A DNA stretch of 64,000 nucleotides, taken from contig NZ_JAIVKM010000001.1 of the NCBI RefSeq assembly GCF_020523985.1, positions 1,054,001 to 1,118,000 on the forward strand. The letters run 5' to 3'. A program made the translations under genes and the position numbers. This document shows positions 20,993 to 32,543 of the stretch, piece after piece. Below the pieces are notes generated by a model. The model saw nothing but the letters and a program-made list of their open reading frames with translations, ran no database searches and was not told where the DNA came from. Every line of letters starts with the position of its first letter. The first letter of the stretch is position 1. The DNA is from Mangrovibacter yixingensis (GTDB lineage Bacteria > Pseudomonadota > Gammaproteobacteria > Enterobacterales > Enterobacteriaceae).

Positions 20993-21513
20993 TGCCGGAA
21001 GCCATTTACTGGTTACAACGCCTGTACGACAACTATGCCAGCGGGCGTGGGCATTTTCCTGAAACAATGGGCCTCGATAGTGGGGCCTGGTCGCTTTTAG
21101 CGCGCACATTGCAGTGTGATGAAGCACCACCCGTTATTGCGGAAATAGCCGCGAGGCGAGCGCTTGCCACCACGTTGCTGCAACCGCGCCTTGCGGAGCG
21201 GGACCAACTGGCTTTGTGGCTAAAAGGGTATGCACAAAGCCCATTGCCTTTGTACTGGCTTCTGGCCAGCGCAGCAATGGGCTTCAACCATTTGTGGGAA
21301 GACCTGGGGCTGGATTCCAGGTCGGAACTGGGCGACTTGATGAGCGACTGCTTCCCTCAACTGGTTGTAATGAATGACAAGAAAATGCGCTGGAAAAAAT
21401 TCTTTTACCGTCAGCGTTGCCTGCAACAAGAAGGTGACCTGGTTTGCCGTTCGCCAAGCTGCGACGACTGCTGTGAATGGGTACACTGTTTCGCGCCGGA
21501 AGGTGAACACTAA
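20992..21513 (+). CDS. nifQ: NifQ, molybdenum donor for FeMo-co
   Basis: Carries a Mo-Fe-S cluster that supplies molybdenum to NifEN. It has 173 residues. The C-terminal metal motif CRSPSCDDCCEWVHC gives the Cx4CxxCx5C pattern, here with an extra adjacent cysteine. DCFPQLVVMNDKKMRWKKFF matches the family core. Its ATG overlaps the nifB stop. It is the last nif gene; lolC begins 156 bases later and no clear terminator was seen in the gap. Confidence 0.93.
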   Translation: MPEAIYWLQRLYDNYASGRGHFPETMGLDSGAWSLLARTLQCDEAPPVIAEIAARRALATTLLQPRLAERDQLALWLKGYAQSPLPLYWLLASAAMGFNHLWEDLGLDSRSELGDLMSDCFPQLVVMNDKKMRWKKFFYRQRCLQQEGDLVCRSPSCDDCCEWVHCFAPEGEH

Positions 21514-21669
21514 AAGGGTGTAATGTGTGGTTACGGTTTCTTTAACTGGCTGATTCTAAAATAATAAAATTAAGCGATATGGGCGAGCTTCAGCTATATC
21601 TCATTTACTTGGCTGGCGTTCACTTATATACTCCTCAAAATTTTGGAAAACCGCAACCAGACGGACTTC

Positions 21670-22869
21670 ATGTACCAACCTGTCGCGTTATTTATCGGGC
21701 TACGTTATATGCGTGGCCGTGCAGCAGACCGCTTCGGTCGTTTTGTTTCCTGGCTTTCTACCATCGGCATTACGTTGGGTGTGATGGCGCTTGTCACAGT
21801 GCTTTCTGTGATGAATGGGTTCGAAAAAGAACTGCAAAACAATATCCTTGGCCTGATGCCTCAGGCTGTCATTTCTTCGTCTTCCGGGTCAGTTAACCCA
21901 GAAAAACAACCAGCCAGCGCATTACATCTTGCTGGCGTGAAGCGTATTGCGCCATTAACAACAGGCGACGTAGTTCTGCAAAGTGCCCGCAACGTTGCGG
22001 TTGGTGTCATGCTGGGCATTGACCCCGCGCAACCGGACCCGCTTACACCATATCTGGTGGGCGTGAAACAGAGCCAGTTAGCACCTGGAAAATACAACAT
22101 CATTTTGGGTGAGCAGCTTGCGGGCCAGTTAGGTGTGCGCACGGGTGATGAAATTCGCCTGATGGTGCCATCTGCCAGCCAGTTCACGCCAATGGGCAGG
22201 ATCCCGAGCCAACGCCTGTTTACTGTGGTGGGTACCTTTGCCGCTAATAGCGAAGTGGATGGCTACCAGATGCTGGTCAATATTCAGGATGCTTCCAGAG
22301 TTATGCGATACACCCCGGGTAACATAACCGGGTGGCGGCTATGGCTGGATAATCCATTGTCGGTAGATACCCTGAGCCAACAGGCATTACCTGCTGGCAT
22401 GGTCTGGCATGACTGGCGTGAGCGCAAAGGCGAGCTTTTCCAGGCGGTACGCATGGAGAAAAACATGATGGGGCTGCTTTTGAGCCTGATTGTGGCCGTT
22501 GCTGCGTTCAACATTATTACCTCACTTGGCTTGCTGGTAATGGAGAAGCAGAGTGAGGTTGCCATTTTGCAAACCCAGGGGCTGACCCGTGGCCAGATTA
22601 TGGCGGTATTTATGGTCCAGGGTGCTGGTGCCGGTATCATTGGTGCACTGGCAGGTGCAGGGCTGGGGGTGCTGCTCGCCAGCCAGCTTAATACACTGAT
22701 GCCGATTATTGGTGCCATGCTTGATGGTGCTGCACTTCCTGTGGATATTAACCCGGTTCAGGTAACTGTAATTGCGCTGGCCGCCATGGCTGTTGCACTG
22801 TTATCAACGTTGTACCCTTCCTGGCGCGCTGCCGCCACTCAACCTGCTGAGGCTTTACGTTATGAGTAA
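21670..22869 (+). CDS. lolC: LolC, lipoprotein-releasing ABC permease
   Basis: Inner-membrane subunit of LolCDE, which detaches outer-membrane lipoproteins and passes them to LolA. The start [20 protein letters not shown] at 21670 equals E. coli LolC and gives 399 residues; an in-frame ATG 27 bases upstream is less likely. It has the MacB/FtsX-like layout: one N-terminal membrane helix, a large periplasmic domain, then three C-terminal helices. It overlaps lolD by 8 bases. Confidence 0.95.
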   Translation: MYQPVALFIGLRYMRGRAADRFGRFVSWLSTIGITLGVMALVTVLSVMNGFEKELQNNILGLMPQAVISSSSGSVNPEKQPASALHLAGVKRIAPLTTGDVVLQSARNVAVGVMLGIDPAQPDPLTPYLVGVKQSQLAPGKYNIILGEQLAGQLGVRTGDEIRLMVPSASQFTPMGRIPSQRLFTVVGTFAANSEVDGYQMLVNIQDASRVMRYTPGNITGWRLWLDNPLSVDTLSQQALPAGMVWHDWRERKGELFQAVRMEKNMMGLLLSLIVAVAAFNIITSLGLLVMEKQSEVAILQTQGLTRGQIMAVFMVQGAGAGIIGALAGAGLGVLLASQLNTLMPIIGAMLDGAALPVDINPVQVTVIALAAMAVALLSTLYPSWRAAATQPAEALRYE

Positions 22870-23566
22870 CCCTAACCTGTTGCAATGCGACAATTTGTGC
22901 AAACGCTACCAGGAAGGTGCGGTGCAAACAGATGTACTGCATAACGTAAGCTTTGCGATGGCACCTGGCGAGATGATGGCGATTGTCGGGAGTTCTGGCT
23001 CCGGCAAAAGTACATTGCTGCACTTGTTGGGTGGGCTGGATACGCCAACTTCCGGTGACGTAGTGTTCGGCGGTAAATCCCTGAGTAAGATGTCCTCTTC
23101 AGCGCGTGCAGAATTGCGTAACCGAGAACTGGGCTTTATTTATCAATTTCATCATCTGCTGCCCGACTTTACGGCGCTGGAGAATGTTTCGATGCCTTTG
23201 CTGATTGGCAAAGGCAAACCGGCTGAAATTGAAGCAAAAGCCCGTGAAATGCTTGCAGCGGTTGGGCTTGAGCATCGTGGTCATCACCGCCCGTCAGAGC
23301 TGTCTGGTGGTGAGCGTCAGCGTGTGGCGATTGCGCGTGCTTTGGTCAATAACCCGCGTCTGGTACTGGCAGATGAACCCACGGGTAACCTTGATGCCCG
23401 TAATGCGGACAGCATCTTCGCACTGCTTGGTGAACTGAACCAGCGGCAGGGCACGGCATTTTTGGTGGTTACCCACGATTTGCACCTGGCAAAACGCATG
23501 TCACGCCAGCTAGAAATGCGTGACGGGCACCTGAACCCGGAACTGACTATTATGGAGAGCCGCTAA
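22862..23566 (+). CDS. lolD: LolD, lipoprotein-releasing ATPase
   Basis: ATP-binding subunit of LolCDE. It has 234 residues from the ATG at 22862, overlapping lolC. Walker A is GSSGSGKST, the ABC signature [15 protein letters not shown], and Walker [13 protein letters not shown], with a downstream switch histidine in VVTHD. The last base of its stop is the first base of the lolE ATG. Confidence 0.96.
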   Translation: MSNPNLLQCDNLCKRYQEGAVQTDVLHNVSFAMAPGEMMAIVGSSGSGKSTLLHLLGGLDTPTSGDVVFGGKSLSKMSSSARAELRNRELGFIYQFHHLLPDFTALENVSMPLLIGKGKPAEIEAKAREMLAAVGLEHRGHHRPSELSGGERQRVAIARALVNNPRLVLADEPTGNLDARNADSIFALLGELNQRQGTAFLVVTHDLHLAKRMSRQLEMRDGHLNPELTIMESR

Positions 23567-24810
23567 TGGCATCGCCTCTGTCGCTACGAGTGGCGCTGCG
23601 CTTTAGCCGTGGGCGCCGTAAAGGCGGGATGGTATCGCTAATTTCGGTGATATCAACCATTGGCATCGCTCTTGGTGTTGCGGTTTTGATTATCGGCCTG
23701 AGTGCAATGAATGGCTTTGAACGCGAATTGGATAACCGCATTCTGGCCGTGGTTCCACATGGCGAAATTGAGCCGGTAAACCAGCCGTTTGTGCAATGGC
23801 AGTCTGTTCTGGGACGGGTTGAGAAAGTCAAAGGTATTGTCGGTGCGGCACCTTATGTGAACTTCACCGGGCTGGTAGAAAGTGGAACCAGCCTGCGTGC
23901 TATTCAGGTCAAAGGGGTGGACCCCGCGCAGGAAACCCATATCAGTGCTTTGCCGCAATTTGTGCAAAACCATGCATGGGATAATTTCCGGGCGGGAGAA
24001 CAGCAAATTATTCTGGGTAAGGGTGTGGCTGATGCGCTGAAAGTTCATCAGGGTGACTGGATATCAATTATGATCCCGAACTCAGACAGCGCCGGAAAAC
24101 TACTGCAACCTAAGCGTATTCGTTTGCATGTCAGCGGTATTTTGCAACTGAGCGGCCAGCTTGATCATAGCTTTGCGATGGTGCCTATGGCTGACGCTCA
24201 ACAATATCTTGATATGGGTGATAGCGTCACTGGTATTGCCATTAAAGTGAAAGATGTTTTCCACGCCAATAAACTGGTGCGTGATGCCGGTGAAGTCACC
24301 AATGCGTATGTTTATATCAAAAGCTGGATTGGTACTTACGGTTATATGTACCGTGATATCCAGATGATTCGCGCCATTATGTACCTGGCTATGGTGCTGG
24401 TTATCGGCGTGGCCTGCTTTAACATTGTTTCCACCCTGGTGATGGCGGTAAAAGATAAAAGCAGCGATATTGCGGTACTGCGTACTCTTGGTGCGAAAGA
24501 TGGTCTGATTCGCGCAGTGTTTGTCTGGTACGGTTTAATGGCCGGGTTAGTTGGCAGCCTGAGCGGTGTAGTAATCGGTGTGCTCGGTGCCTGGAACCTG
24601 ACTGCCATCATTGGTGGTATTGAAAAATTGATAGGCCACCATTTTTTATCCGGCGATATCTACTTTATTGATTTCCTGCCCTCGGAACTGCATTGGGAAG
24701 ATGTGGTGATTGTATTGCTGACAGCAATTGTACTGAGCCTGTTAGCCAGTTGGTACCCGGCACGGCGCGCCAGCCGTATAGATCCAGCCAGAGTGCTCAG
24801 TGGTCAATAA
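23566..24810 (+). CDS. lolE: LolE, lipoprotein-releasing ABC permease
   Basis: Second permease of LolCDE and paralogue of LolC. It has 414 residues. [19 protein letters not shown] precedes the first membrane helix, and the three C-terminal helices end in [19 protein letters not shown]. In E. coli nagK follows directly; here about 200 bases without a recognisable gene lead to cobB. Confidence 0.95.
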   Translation: MASPLSLRVALRFSRGRRKGGMVSLISVISTIGIALGVAVLIIGLSAMNGFERELDNRILAVVPHGEIEPVNQPFVQWQSVLGRVEKVKGIVGAAPYVNFTGLVESGTSLRAIQVKGVDPAQETHISALPQFVQNHAWDNFRAGEQQIILGKGVADALKVHQGDWISIMIPNSDSAGKLLQPKRIRLHVSGILQLSGQLDHSFAMVPMADAQQYLDMGDSVTGIAIKVKDVFHANKLVRDAGEVTNAYVYIKSWIGTYGYMYRDIQMIRAIMYLAMVLVIGVACFNIVSTLVMAVKDKSSDIAVLRTLGAKDGLIRAVFVWYGLMAGLVGSLSGVVIGVLGAWNLTAIIGGIEKLIGHHFLSGDIYFIDFLPSELHWEDVVIVLLTAIVLSLLASWYPARRASRIDPARVLSGQ

Positions 24811-25010
24811 AGAGAGGGAGTTGCAGGGAGAGGCGAAGGCTTCTACCCTGAACACCAGAAGCGGCGATGCTGCTTACCACCCTGGCAGCAAATAGCCTTA
24901 TTTTTCAAGCACACGCTGTTTTGCTAATGGTTTACTTTGGTAACACTGTGCGCAAGGGTGAAGATGGAGAGGGCGTAGCCCGGCATTCAGGAATACAACC
25001 AGGGGTTGAT

Positions 25011-25841
25011 ATGCAATCGCGGCGTTTACACCAACAGTGCCGTTTCAAAAAAAATAAGCGCCGCCTCCGGGAGCGGTTACGCCAACGTATTTTTTTCAGA
25101 GACAGAATGGTACCGGAAACGATGGAAAAACCAAAAGTTGTCGTCCTTACAGGCGCAGGTATTTCAGCAGAATCAGGTATCCGTACTTTTCGTGCAGCTG
25201 ACGGGCTGTGGGAAGAGCACCGGGTGGAAGATGTAGCAACCCCCGAGGGGTTCGCACGCGATCCGAAGTTAGTGCAGGCATTTTATAATGCCCGCCGTAG
25301 CCAGCTTCAGGCACCAGAGATAAAACCTAATGCCGCACACCTGGCGCTGGCTCGACTGGAAGCCGAGTTAGGTGATAATTTCTTGCTTGTTACGCAAAAT
25401 ATCGACAATTTGCACGAACGCGCCGGTAATAAACACATTATTCATATGCATGGTGAGCTGCTGAAAGTTCGCTGCTCTCAAAGTGGCCATATCTACAAGT
25501 GGAACCAGGATGTAACGCCCCAGGACCGGTGCCATTGCTGCCAGATTCCGGCTGTACTGCGGCCACATGTTGTATGGTTTGGTGAAATGCCGCTGGGTAT
25601 GGATGAAATTTACCACGCACTGGCTGGTGCGGATTACTTTATCGCGATTGGTACATCTGGCCATGTATACCCGGCTGCGGGTTTTGTACACGAAGCACGC
25701 CTTCAAGGTGCACATACCGTAGAACTGAACCTTGAGCCAAGCCAGGTAGGTAACGAATTTGAAGAGTGCCATTACGGTCTGGCAAGTGAAGTGGTGCCGG
25801 AGTACGTTGAAAAATTGCTGCAGAGCCTGAAACTGGCCTGA
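25011..25841 (+). CDS. cobB: CobB, NAD-dependent protein deacylase (sirtuin)
   Basis: Removes acetyl and succinyl groups from lysines using NAD, for example on acetyl-CoA synthetase. The 276-residue start at 25011 corresponds to the long E. coli isoform with its basic 37-residue extension ([19 protein letters not shown]); MEKPK at 25122 is the short-isoform start. Sirtuin motifs are [26 protein letters not shown], the catalytic HMHGE, and the zinc cysteines in VRCSQSG and CHCCQ. Confidence 0.93.
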   Translation: MQSRRLHQQCRFKKNKRRLRERLRQRIFFRDRMVPETMEKPKVVVLTGAGISAESGIRTFRAADGLWEEHRVEDVATPEGFARDPKLVQAFYNARRSQLQAPEIKPNAAHLALARLEAELGDNFLLVTQNIDNLHERAGNKHIIHMHGELLKVRCSQSGHIYKWNQDVTPQDRCHCCQIPAVLRPHVVWFGEMPLGMDEIYHALAGADYFIAIGTSGHVYPAAGFVHEARLQGAHTVELNLEPSQVGNEFEECHYGLASEVVPEYVEKLLQSLKLA

Positions 25842-25863
25842 GATTCAGCTTTCTGTGAGTAAT

Positions 25864-25890
25864 AAAAAACCGCGGTGAACGCGGTTTTTT
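25864..25890. terminator. Bidirectional terminator between cobB and potD
   Basis: AAAAAACCGCG-gtgaa-CGCGGTTTTTT has a GC core flanked by A and T runs, so it can terminate both convergent genes. Confidence 0.88.
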
Positions 25891-25939
25891 ATTGCCTGAA
25901 TGGGCCACCTCAGCAAAATGTGGCCCGGACAGTTGAGCG

Positions 25940-26986
25940 TTACCGCCCAGCTTTCAGTTTTTGGAACAGCGATTCGTACAATGTACTGGCGTCGCCCACA
26001 TCATTTTGCCATTCACCTTTTTCCAGCACATCGGCGTCCGGGTAGAGCGATTTGTCTTCAGCGATGTTTTTCGGCAGAAGTTTCCGTGCTGCCAGGTTTG
26101 GTGTCGGGTAACCAATGGTTTCGGCAACCTGTTTGGCAATATCCGGGCGCAGCAGGAAGTTAATCAGCTTCAGGGCACCCTCTACATTTTTCGCATTAGC
26201 CGGAATAGCCAGGTTATCCATCCAGAAAATTCCACCTTCTTTAGGCCAGATGACATCCAGTGGCGTTCCAGCCTGGCGAGCTACATATGCGGAGCCATTC
26301 CAGATCATACCCAGGTTAACTTCCCCTTCCATATAAGGGTTGGCCGGGTTGTCGGAGTTAAATGCCGCGACATTGGGCATCAGTTTTTGTAGTTCGTGGT
26401 AAGCCGCTTCAATTTCTTTAGGGTCGGTGGTATTACCGGAATAACCCAGTTTACGCAGAGCAATCTGGAAGACTTCACGCGCATCGTCGGTCAGCAACAA
26501 GCTGTTTTTATATTTCGGATCCCACAGATCTGCCCAACTGGTGACTGTTTTTGGGTCAATTGCATCGGTATTAACCCCAATGGCGGTTGCGCCCCAAATA
26601 TAAGGAATTGAGTAGTCATTGTTTGGGTCAAATGGCTTATTGAGCATGGCCGGGTCAAGATTATGGAAGTTGCTCAATTTGCTTTTATCAATTTTCTGCA
26701 ACATGCCTTCTTTGCGCATTTTCGCCACATAGTATGTAGAAGGCACCACCAGGTCATAGGCCCCGGTTTTGTACGTCTTGAGCTTTGCGTACATGGTTTC
26801 ATTCGACTCGTAAGTCGAATAGATAACTTTGATACCTGTTTCTTTGGTGAACTGCTCCAGCAGGCCCGGCGGCACGTATTCAGTCCAGTTGTAGAAATAG
26901 ACTGTATCTTTGTCGTTTGCATGGGCGGCGCTGGCACCCAGCATGAGCGCGCCAGCGGCAAGCAGGTGGCGTGACCATTTTTTCAT
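25940..26986 (-). CDS. potD: PotD, spermidine/putrescine-binding protein
   Basis: Periplasmic receptor of PotABCD, preferring spermidine. It has 348 residues with a typical signal peptide (MKKWSRHLLAAGALMLGASAAHA). The mature part starts NDKDTVYFYNWTEYVPPGLL and closely follows E. coli PotD, including the aromatic substrate-site residues W and Y near the start. It overlaps potC by 4 bases and is the last gene of potABCD. Confidence 0.96.
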   Translation of the reverse strand: MKKWSRHLLAAGALMLGASAAHANDKDTVYFYNWTEYVPPGLLEQFTKETGIKVIYSTYESNETMYAKLKTYKTGAYDLVVPSTYYVAKMRKEGMLQKIDKSKLSNFHNLDPAMLNKPFDPNNDYSIPYIWGATAIGVNTDAIDPKTVTSWADLWDPKYKNSLLLTDDAREVFQIALRKLGYSGNTTDPKEIEAAYHELQKLMPNVAAFNSDNPANPYMEGEVNLGMIWNGSAYVARQAGTPLDVIWPKEGGIFWMDNLAIPANAKNVEGALKLINFLLRPDIAKQVAETIGYPTPNLAARKLLPKNIAEDKSLYPDADVLEKGEWQNDVGDASTLYESLFQKLKAGR

Positions 26987-27774
26987 TTTAACGTCCCCTG
27001 AATTTTCGTTTTATCACGAAGGATGAGTTGACTGGCAAAAACCAATGCCAGTGAGAGCACCAACAAAATGGTAGCCAGCGCGTTCACTTCAGGTGAAACG
27101 CCGACTTTTACCATCGAGTAAATCTTCAACGGCAGAATTTCATAACCTGGACCGGTTACAAAGGACGACACAACCACGTCATCCATCGAGAGCGTAAAGC
27201 TTAATAACCAGCCAGCAGCAACGGCAGGCATAGCCAGTGGCAAAATAATCTTACGCAGGATAGTGACTTCACTGGCCCCCAGGTCTTTAGCCGCTTCCAG
27301 CATACGCACGTCAAACCCTTTGAGCCGTGAATAAACGGTAACGACGACAAAAGGAAGGCAGAAGGTAATGTGAGAAAACAGCAGTGACCAGAAGCCAAGG
27401 GAAATCCCCAACAACATGAACAACACCAGCAATGAAATCGCCATGACAATATCGGGCGACATCATCACCACAAATAACATGCCACTCACAAAAGGCTTAC
27501 CGCGGAAATGATAGCGGTAGAGCGCTACTGCTGTTAATGAACCAATCAGTGTGGCAAATGTGGCGGAAAAAACAGCCATTGTCAGTGAGTGCTGTGCTGC
27601 CTGAATAAGGCTGTCGTTGTTGACCAGCAGGTTGTACCATTTGGTGGTAAAACCCTGCCAGTTGATCCCAAAGCGTGATGTATTAAACGAGTTAATAATC
27701 AGAATAATAATAGGGATATACAGATACGCGTAAATGGCGGACATAAAACCGCCGCGCAACAGGCGACCGATCAT
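26983..27774 (-). CDS. potC: PotC, spermidine/putrescine ABC permease
   Basis: Inner-membrane permease, 263 residues, with about six hydrophobic helices. The EAA loop ([20 protein letters not shown]) that contacts PotA is visible in the C-terminal half. It overlaps potB at its start and potD at its end by 4 bases each, so the operon is translated in a coupled manner. Confidence 0.95.
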   Translation of the reverse strand: MIGRLLRGGFMSAIYAYLYIPIIILIINSFNTSRFGINWQGFTTKWYNLLVNNDSLIQAAQHSLTMAVFSATFATLIGSLTAVALYRYHFRGKPFVSGMLFVVMMSPDIVMAISLLVLFMLLGISLGFWSLLFSHITFCLPFVVVTVYSRLKGFDVRMLEAAKDLGASEVTILRKIILPLAMPAVAAGWLLSFTLSMDDVVVSSFVTGPGYEILPLKIYSMVKVGVSPEVNALATILLVLSLALVFASQLILRDKTKIQGTLK

Positions 27775-28628
27775 TCTAGTTCCACCTTCTTATTCAGCAG
27801 GCGTGCAGCACGCCAGTAAACCAGTAGCATCAGCCCCATGACTAGCGTCAGTGTAATACTGGTGGCCGCGCCGAACGGCCAGTCGCGGATATTCAGGAAC
27901 TGGCTCTTAATCACATTACCGATAAGCAGGTTTTTTGCGCCGCCCATCAGGTCGGAGACATAAAACAGCCCCATCGCAGGAAGCATAACTAGCAGGCAAC
28001 CGGCGATAATACCTGGCATGGTGAGAGGAATAATAATGCGCATAAATGTTTGGAGTTTACTGGCCCCCAGGTCTTTTGCTGCTTCCAGTAATGGTTTATC
28101 CAGTTTTTCGATGCTGGAGTACAGCGGCATCACCATAAACGGCAGCAGGATATATACCAGGCCAATAATGACTGCTGAAGGGGTGTACATAATGCGTATC
28201 GGGGTATCGATAATCCCGGTCCACAGCAGAAACTCGTTCAGGTAACCGCGGGTGCTGAGGAAAATTTTCAGCCCATAGATACGAATCAGTGAGTTGGTCC
28301 AGAACGGTACAATCAGCAGAAACAGCAATAACGGCCGAACTTTCTCTGGCAGACGCGCCAGAAACCACGCGAAGGGATAACCCAACAGCAGGCAGGCGAG
28401 TGTCGCCATAAATGCCATATTCAGCGAGTGTAGCAGCACCTCCGCATAGAGCGGATCCAGCAGGCGGGTATAGTTATCCAGTGAGAAAACCAGCTTGACG
28501 AAGTTGGCGTCATCACGGGTCAGGAAACTGGTGGCGATGATCATCATATTGGGCAGGAAAACAAACAACAGCAGCCAGCCAACGATGGTCGCGATAACAA
28601 TATTCTGGAATTTACGCGAGCTCTTCAT
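27771..28628 (-). CDS. potB: PotB, spermidine/putrescine ABC permease
   Basis: Second permease of PotABCD. The start at 28628 ([18 protein letters not shown]) gives 285 residues as in the longer E. coli annotation; an in-frame ATG 12 bases upstream is inside potA. It has six predicted membrane helices and the EAA loop [20 protein letters not shown]. It overlaps the potA 3' end by 17 bases. Confidence 0.93.
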   Translation of the reverse strand: MKSSRKFQNIVIATIVGWLLLFVFLPNMMIIATSFLTRDDANFVKLVFSLDNYTRLLDPLYAEVLLHSLNMAFMATLACLLLGYPFAWFLARLPEKVRPLLLFLLIVPFWTNSLIRIYGLKIFLSTRGYLNEFLLWTGIIDTPIRIMYTPSAVIIGLVYILLPFMVMPLYSSIEKLDKPLLEAAKDLGASKLQTFMRIIIPLTMPGIIAGCLLVMLPAMGLFYVSDLMGGAKNLLIGNVIKSQFLNIRDWPFGAATSITLTLVMGLMLLVYWRAARLLNKKVELE

Positions 28629-29805
28629 CTGCCAGCACAACCTCCCAGCTTTCTACCCAGTTGATAGCCATTTTTTGATCCAACGAGTGGTCAAAGTCAG
28701 GATCATCTTCGTTAAAAAACTCACTGACCATGACCATTTTGCCGTTTTCGAGTTCAACCGTGGATTCCAGTGTCATCCCTTTATAGTTGCGCTCGCGGAC
28801 ATAACCAATCAGCCCTTCAGCCTTAGCCTGACCATGTACTTCCTCAACCCGCAAGTCTTCCGGGCGCACCAGCACGTTCAGTTTCTGCCCTGGTACTATG
28901 GGGAAGTTGACATAAATATGGCATTCACGGCCTTCAACATCGGCGCGCACGCGTTGTTCATCCACCCGTTCAATTGCAGTCGCGGAGAAAATATTTATTT
29001 CGCCAATAAAACTCGCGACGAATAAATTCTTCGGCTCTTCATAGATTTCTCTCGGGCTGCCATCCTGCTCAATTTTGCCGTCACGCATGACCACAATACG
29101 GTCACTCATCGTGAGTGCTTCTTCCTGATCATGAGTCACAAACACAAATGTAATACCCAATTTACGCTGCAGCGCTTTGAGTTCATTTTGCATTTGCTTG
29201 CGTAGCTTATAATCCAGCGCTGACAATGATTCGTCCAGCAGTAACAGGCGGGGTTTATTTACCACTGCACGAGCTATTGCCACACGTTGCTGCTGGCCTC
29301 CCGATAACTGGTGAGGTTTGCGCTGTGCAAAACTTTCCAATTGCACCATTTTCAGTGCTTCCATCACTCGTGGGGAGATTTCTGCTGACGGCGTTTTCTG
29401 CATTCTCAGCCCAAAAGCAACGTTATCAAACACTGTCATATGCGGGAAAAGGGCGTAGCTCTGGAAGACGGTATTAATGTGGCGCTGCTCAGCCGGAACC
29501 TGGGTGATATCGTGGTCCTCAAGGCGGATAGCCCCGGCATCAACAGTTTCAAGCCCCGCAATCAGTCGCAGGACCGTGGTCTTCCCACACCCGGAAGGGC
29601 CAAGGAGAGTAAGAAATTCGCCATTATTGATGGTCAGTGACAAATCTGAAATAACTGTTTTACCATCAAATGCTTTTTGAATCCCCGCCAGTTGCACTAA
29701 CGGTGAGAGCGAATGTGATTGTGTGTTCAATTGTGCTTCAGTCCCTAAATGACGTATCAGTGCCGATACGGGGTTTGTGATTAACCACCTTGAGGTCGGG
29801 TTCAT
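28612..29805 (-). CDS. potA: PotA, spermidine/putrescine ABC ATPase
   Basis: ATPase of the PotABCD importer. Walker A is GPSGCGKTT, the signature [15 protein letters not shown], Walker [13 protein letters not shown], with a C-terminal TOBE-like regulatory domain. The first in-frame ATG (29805) gives 397 residues but has no ribosome site, and its extra N-terminus is unlike E. coli. A TTG at 29730 ([16 protein letters not shown]) gives 372 residues, near the 378 of E. coli, and is the likelier true start. Confidence 0.92.
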   Translation of the reverse strand: MNPTSRWLITNPVSALIRHLGTEAQLNTQSHSLSPLVQLAGIQKAFDGKTVISDLSLTINNGEFLTLLGPSGCGKTTVLRLIAGLETVDAGAIRLEDHDITQVPAEQRHINTVFQSYALFPHMTVFDNVAFGLRMQKTPSAEISPRVMEALKMVQLESFAQRKPHQLSGGQQQRVAIARAVVNKPRLLLLDESLSALDYKLRKQMQNELKALQRKLGITFVFVTHDQEEALTMSDRIVVMRDGKIEQDGSPREIYEEPKNLFVASFIGEINIFSATAIERVDEQRVRADVEGRECHIYVNFPIVPGQKLNVLVRPEDLRVEEVHGQAKAEGLIGYVRERNYKGMTLESTVELENGKMVMVSEFFNEDDPDFDHSLDQKMAINWVESWEVVLADEELA

Positions 29806-29937
29806 GATTAAGGGCTGGCATTCTACGGCAAACGGCCCCTACATCCAATGATTGTTCCGCCTGGCTTAGGTGAAAAACACCATATTTAAACTACGTTTAA
29901 TCAGAGCACCTTGTGATGACAGGGGGAAGCACAGTAA

Positions 29938-29951
29938 TTGATCCACAACCA
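29938..29951. promoter_or_regulatory. Possible FNR site upstream of pepT
   Basis: TTGATCCACAACCA matches the FNR palindrome TTGAT-N4-ATCAA at 8 of 10 positions, about 100 bases before pepT. E. coli pepT is induced anaerobically by FNR, which supports the reading, but the right half is degenerate. Confidence 0.35.
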
Positions 29952-30052
29952 GAAGATTATTTATTGACGATTGCCCGGAAAAAGTGACCTGAAACAATAT
30001 TTTGGTTTTATGGCTTCGTGATAATAAAACGACAGAGAGTGAGGGTGACTAC

Positions 30053-31285
30053 ATGGATAAATTACTTGAGCGTTTTTTGCAGTATGTTGTGCTGGATACT
30101 CAGTCAAAGGCGGGAGTCAGGCATGTGCCCAGCACAGAAGGCCAGTGGAAATTGTTGCACCTGTTAAAGGAGCAAATGGAAGAAATGGGCCTGCAAAATG
30201 TCACGCTCAGTGAGCATGGAACGGTGATGGGCACACTACCCGCAAATGTGGCTCAACCAGTTCCAGCTATTGGGTTTATATCCCATGTTGATACTGCGCC
30301 CGATGCCAGTGGCAAGAATGTGAATCCGCAAATTGTTGAAAACTACCGGGGTGGCGATATTGCCCTGGGTATGGGTGATGAAATTCTCTCTCCAGTGATG
30401 TTTCCTGTGCTACACCAGTTGCTGGGCCAGACGCTGATTACTACTGACGGTAAAACCCTGTTGGGTGCCGACGATAAAGCAGGCGTAGCTGAAATCATGA
30501 CTGCACTGGCCGTGCTAAAAGGCAAAAACATTCCCCATGGTGATATTCGTGTTGCATTCACGCCCGATGAAGAAGTAGGCAAGGGCGCAAAACATTTTGA
30601 TGTCGAGGCTTTTGATGCCCGCTGGGCTTATACCGTTGATGGTGGTGGCCTGGGTGAGTTAGAAGCAGAGAACTTCAATGCGGCTTCTGTGAACATTAAA
30701 ATTGTTGGTAATAATGTTCACCCGGGGACGGCCAAGGGCGTGATGGTAAATGCGTTGTCTCTGGCCGCACGGATCCACGCAGAAGTGCCAGCAGAAGAGG
30801 CGCCAGAAACAACAGAAGGTTATGAAGGGTTTTACCACCTGCATTCCATGAAGGGCACGGTTGAACGGGCAGAGATGCAATATATTATTCGTGATTTCGA
30901 TCGTAAACAATTCGAAGCGCGCAAACGCCGGATGATGGATATTGCGAAAAAAGTGGGTAAAGGCCTGCATCCTGACTGCTATATCGAGCTGGCTATTGAA
31001 GACAGCTATTACAATATGCATGAACACGTTGCTGCACACCCGCATATTGTTGAACTGGCACGCCAGGCCATGTTGGATTCAGATATAGAACCAGTGCTTA
31101 AACCTATTCGTGGTGGCACGGATGGAGCCCAGCTCTCCTTCAAAGGGTTGCCTTGCCCTAATTTGTTTACCGGCGGGTATAATTACCATGGCAAACATGA
31201 ATTTATCAGCCTTGAAAGTATGGAAAAAGCAGTCAGTGTCATTGTGAGAATAGCTGAACTGACTGCTCAACGTGGGGAGCCATAA
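30053..31285 (+). CDS. pepT: PepT, tripeptide aminopeptidase
   Basis: Zinc M20-family peptidase releasing the N-terminal residue of tripeptides. The ATG at 30053 ([20 protein letters not shown]) matches E. coli and gives 410 residues. Metal and catalytic motifs are visible: [24 protein letters not shown], and the catalytic glutamates in [14 protein letters not shown]. It is transcribed divergently from potA. Confidence 0.96.
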   Translation: MDKLLERFLQYVVLDTQSKAGVRHVPSTEGQWKLLHLLKEQMEEMGLQNVTLSEHGTVMGTLPANVAQPVPAIGFISHVDTAPDASGKNVNPQIVENYRGGDIALGMGDEILSPVMFPVLHQLLGQTLITTDGKTLLGADDKAGVAEIMTALAVLKGKNIPHGDIRVAFTPDEEVGKGAKHFDVEAFDARWAYTVDGGGLGELEAENFNAASVNIKIVGNNVHPGTAKGVMVNALSLAARIHAEVPAEEAPETTEGYEGFYHLHSMKGTVERAEMQYIIRDFDRKQFEARKRRMMDIAKKVGKGLHPDCYIELAIEDSYYNMHEHVAAHPHIVELARQAMLDSDIEPVLKPIRGGTDGAQLSFKGLPCPNLFTGGYNYHGKHEFISLESMEKAVSVIVRIAELTAQRGEP

Positions 31286-31303
31286 CCGGGGGTTGGAACT
31301 GGA

Positions 31304-31329
31304 CTGCGCGCAGTATCATATGCGCGCAG
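31304..31329. terminator. Inverted repeat between pepT and roxA
   Basis: CTGCGCGCA-gtatcata-TGCGCGCAG is a perfect 9-bp palindromic stem between convergent genes. Only a weak T-rich tail follows, so its efficiency as a terminator is uncertain. Confidence 0.6.
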
Positions 31330-31337
31330 TTATTGCG

Positions 31338-32462
31338 TTATTCCGCTTCAAAAAACCAATATCCGCTGTTCACCAGTGCCGTCAGCATTGCCAGAAATGA
31401 AGGGTCTTCCAGTGCATCGCCCAGCTTATCTTTCCCAATTGACAGGTTATCTGCCATTGCTAAAAGTGCATGTTGGTGTGGGCTTTGCAGTTTCTCGCCA
31501 TTGACGAACACGGCATCATTAATGCGCAATACACGCAGCCCTCCGGGGCGGTTCAACTCTTCGCCTTGTTGGAGTGAGTCATACACTTCATCACTTTGAT
31601 AAGGTGGCTCTGGCGGCACAATCTCCAGTTCATGGCGAGACTGGCTGATAAATTCCCCAAACCAACTCTGGAATTCACTTTCATCATTAATTAGCGCCAG
31701 CATCATGGCTCGAATACCATCGAGTTCTGAAGGTAAAATCTCTGCCGGATGAGCACGTGAAGGAACGTCCGGGTCTTCAAAACGTTTGCCACCTAATTCC
31801 CGCTGTAAAATATGGTCAGCGAAACCGCTAATCAGCTCGCGCCCGCTTGGTGCCCGGAAACCCACCGAGTAGTTCAGGGCATTTTCCAGGGAATAGCCTT
31901 CATGGGGAAAGCCCGGTGGGATATACAGAATATCGCCGGGTTCCAGCTCTTCATCAATAATGGCAGTGAAGGGCGAGACTTGCAGAAGATCGGGGTGTGG
32001 GCAGTGTTGCTCAAGGGGCGTTTTATCGCCCACACGCCAACGGCGGCGGCCAGTACCTTGAATAATAAACACGTCATACTGGTCCAGGTGTGGCCCTACA
32101 CCACCACCGGGTACAGAAAATGAAATCATCAGGTCGTCAATCCGCCAGTCAGGCAATACACGAAATGGGCGCATAAGTGCTGCGCTGGGTTCATGCCAGT
32201 GGTCAACGGCCTGCACCAATAATGACCAGTTTGTTTCGCCTAAATGATCGTAGCTTTCGAATGGCCCGTGGCTGACTTGCCATTGCCCGTCCTCGTGGCT
32301 GACCAGACGGCTGTCGACTTCATTCTCCATTGCCAGACCCGCTAACTCATCGGGTGAAATCGGGTCGATAAAGTTTTTTAGCGCACGTTTAAGCACTACC
32401 GGGCGTTTTTGCCAGTAACGCTGAATAAAATCGGGCCAGTTTATATCTGCGTGGTATTCCAT
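31338..32462 (-). CDS. roxA: RoxA (YcfD), 50S ribosomal protein L16 arginine hydroxylase
   Basis: JmjC-type 2-oxoglutarate/Fe(II) oxygenase that hydroxylates an arginine of ribosomal protein L16. It has 374 residues, one more than E. coli YcfD. The iron site HLDQYD is at about residues 125-130. The cupin core includes GDILYIPPGFPHEGYS with the second iron histidine. It is convergent with pepT. Confidence 0.94.
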   Translation of the reverse strand: MEYHADINWPDFIQRYWQKRPVVLKRALKNFIDPISPDELAGLAMENEVDSRLVSHEDGQWQVSHGPFESYDHLGETNWSLLVQAVDHWHEPSAALMRPFRVLPDWRIDDLMISFSVPGGGVGPHLDQYDVFIIQGTGRRRWRVGDKTPLEQHCPHPDLLQVSPFTAIIDEELEPGDILYIPPGFPHEGYSLENALNYSVGFRAPSGRELISGFADHILQRELGGKRFEDPDVPSRAHPAEILPSELDGIRAMMLALINDESEFQSWFGEFISQSRHELEIVPPEPPYQSDEVYDSLQQGEELNRPGGLRVLRINDAVFVNGEKLQSPHQHALLAMADNLSIGKDKLGDALEDPSFLAMLTALVNSGYWFFEAE

Positions 32463-32543
32463 ATCAGTTCCTGAGGGCGATGACCTTGGGCGGATTATAA
32501 CGGATGATGATAAGGATGCACGGTGAACTGTAACGTTTTTTTA

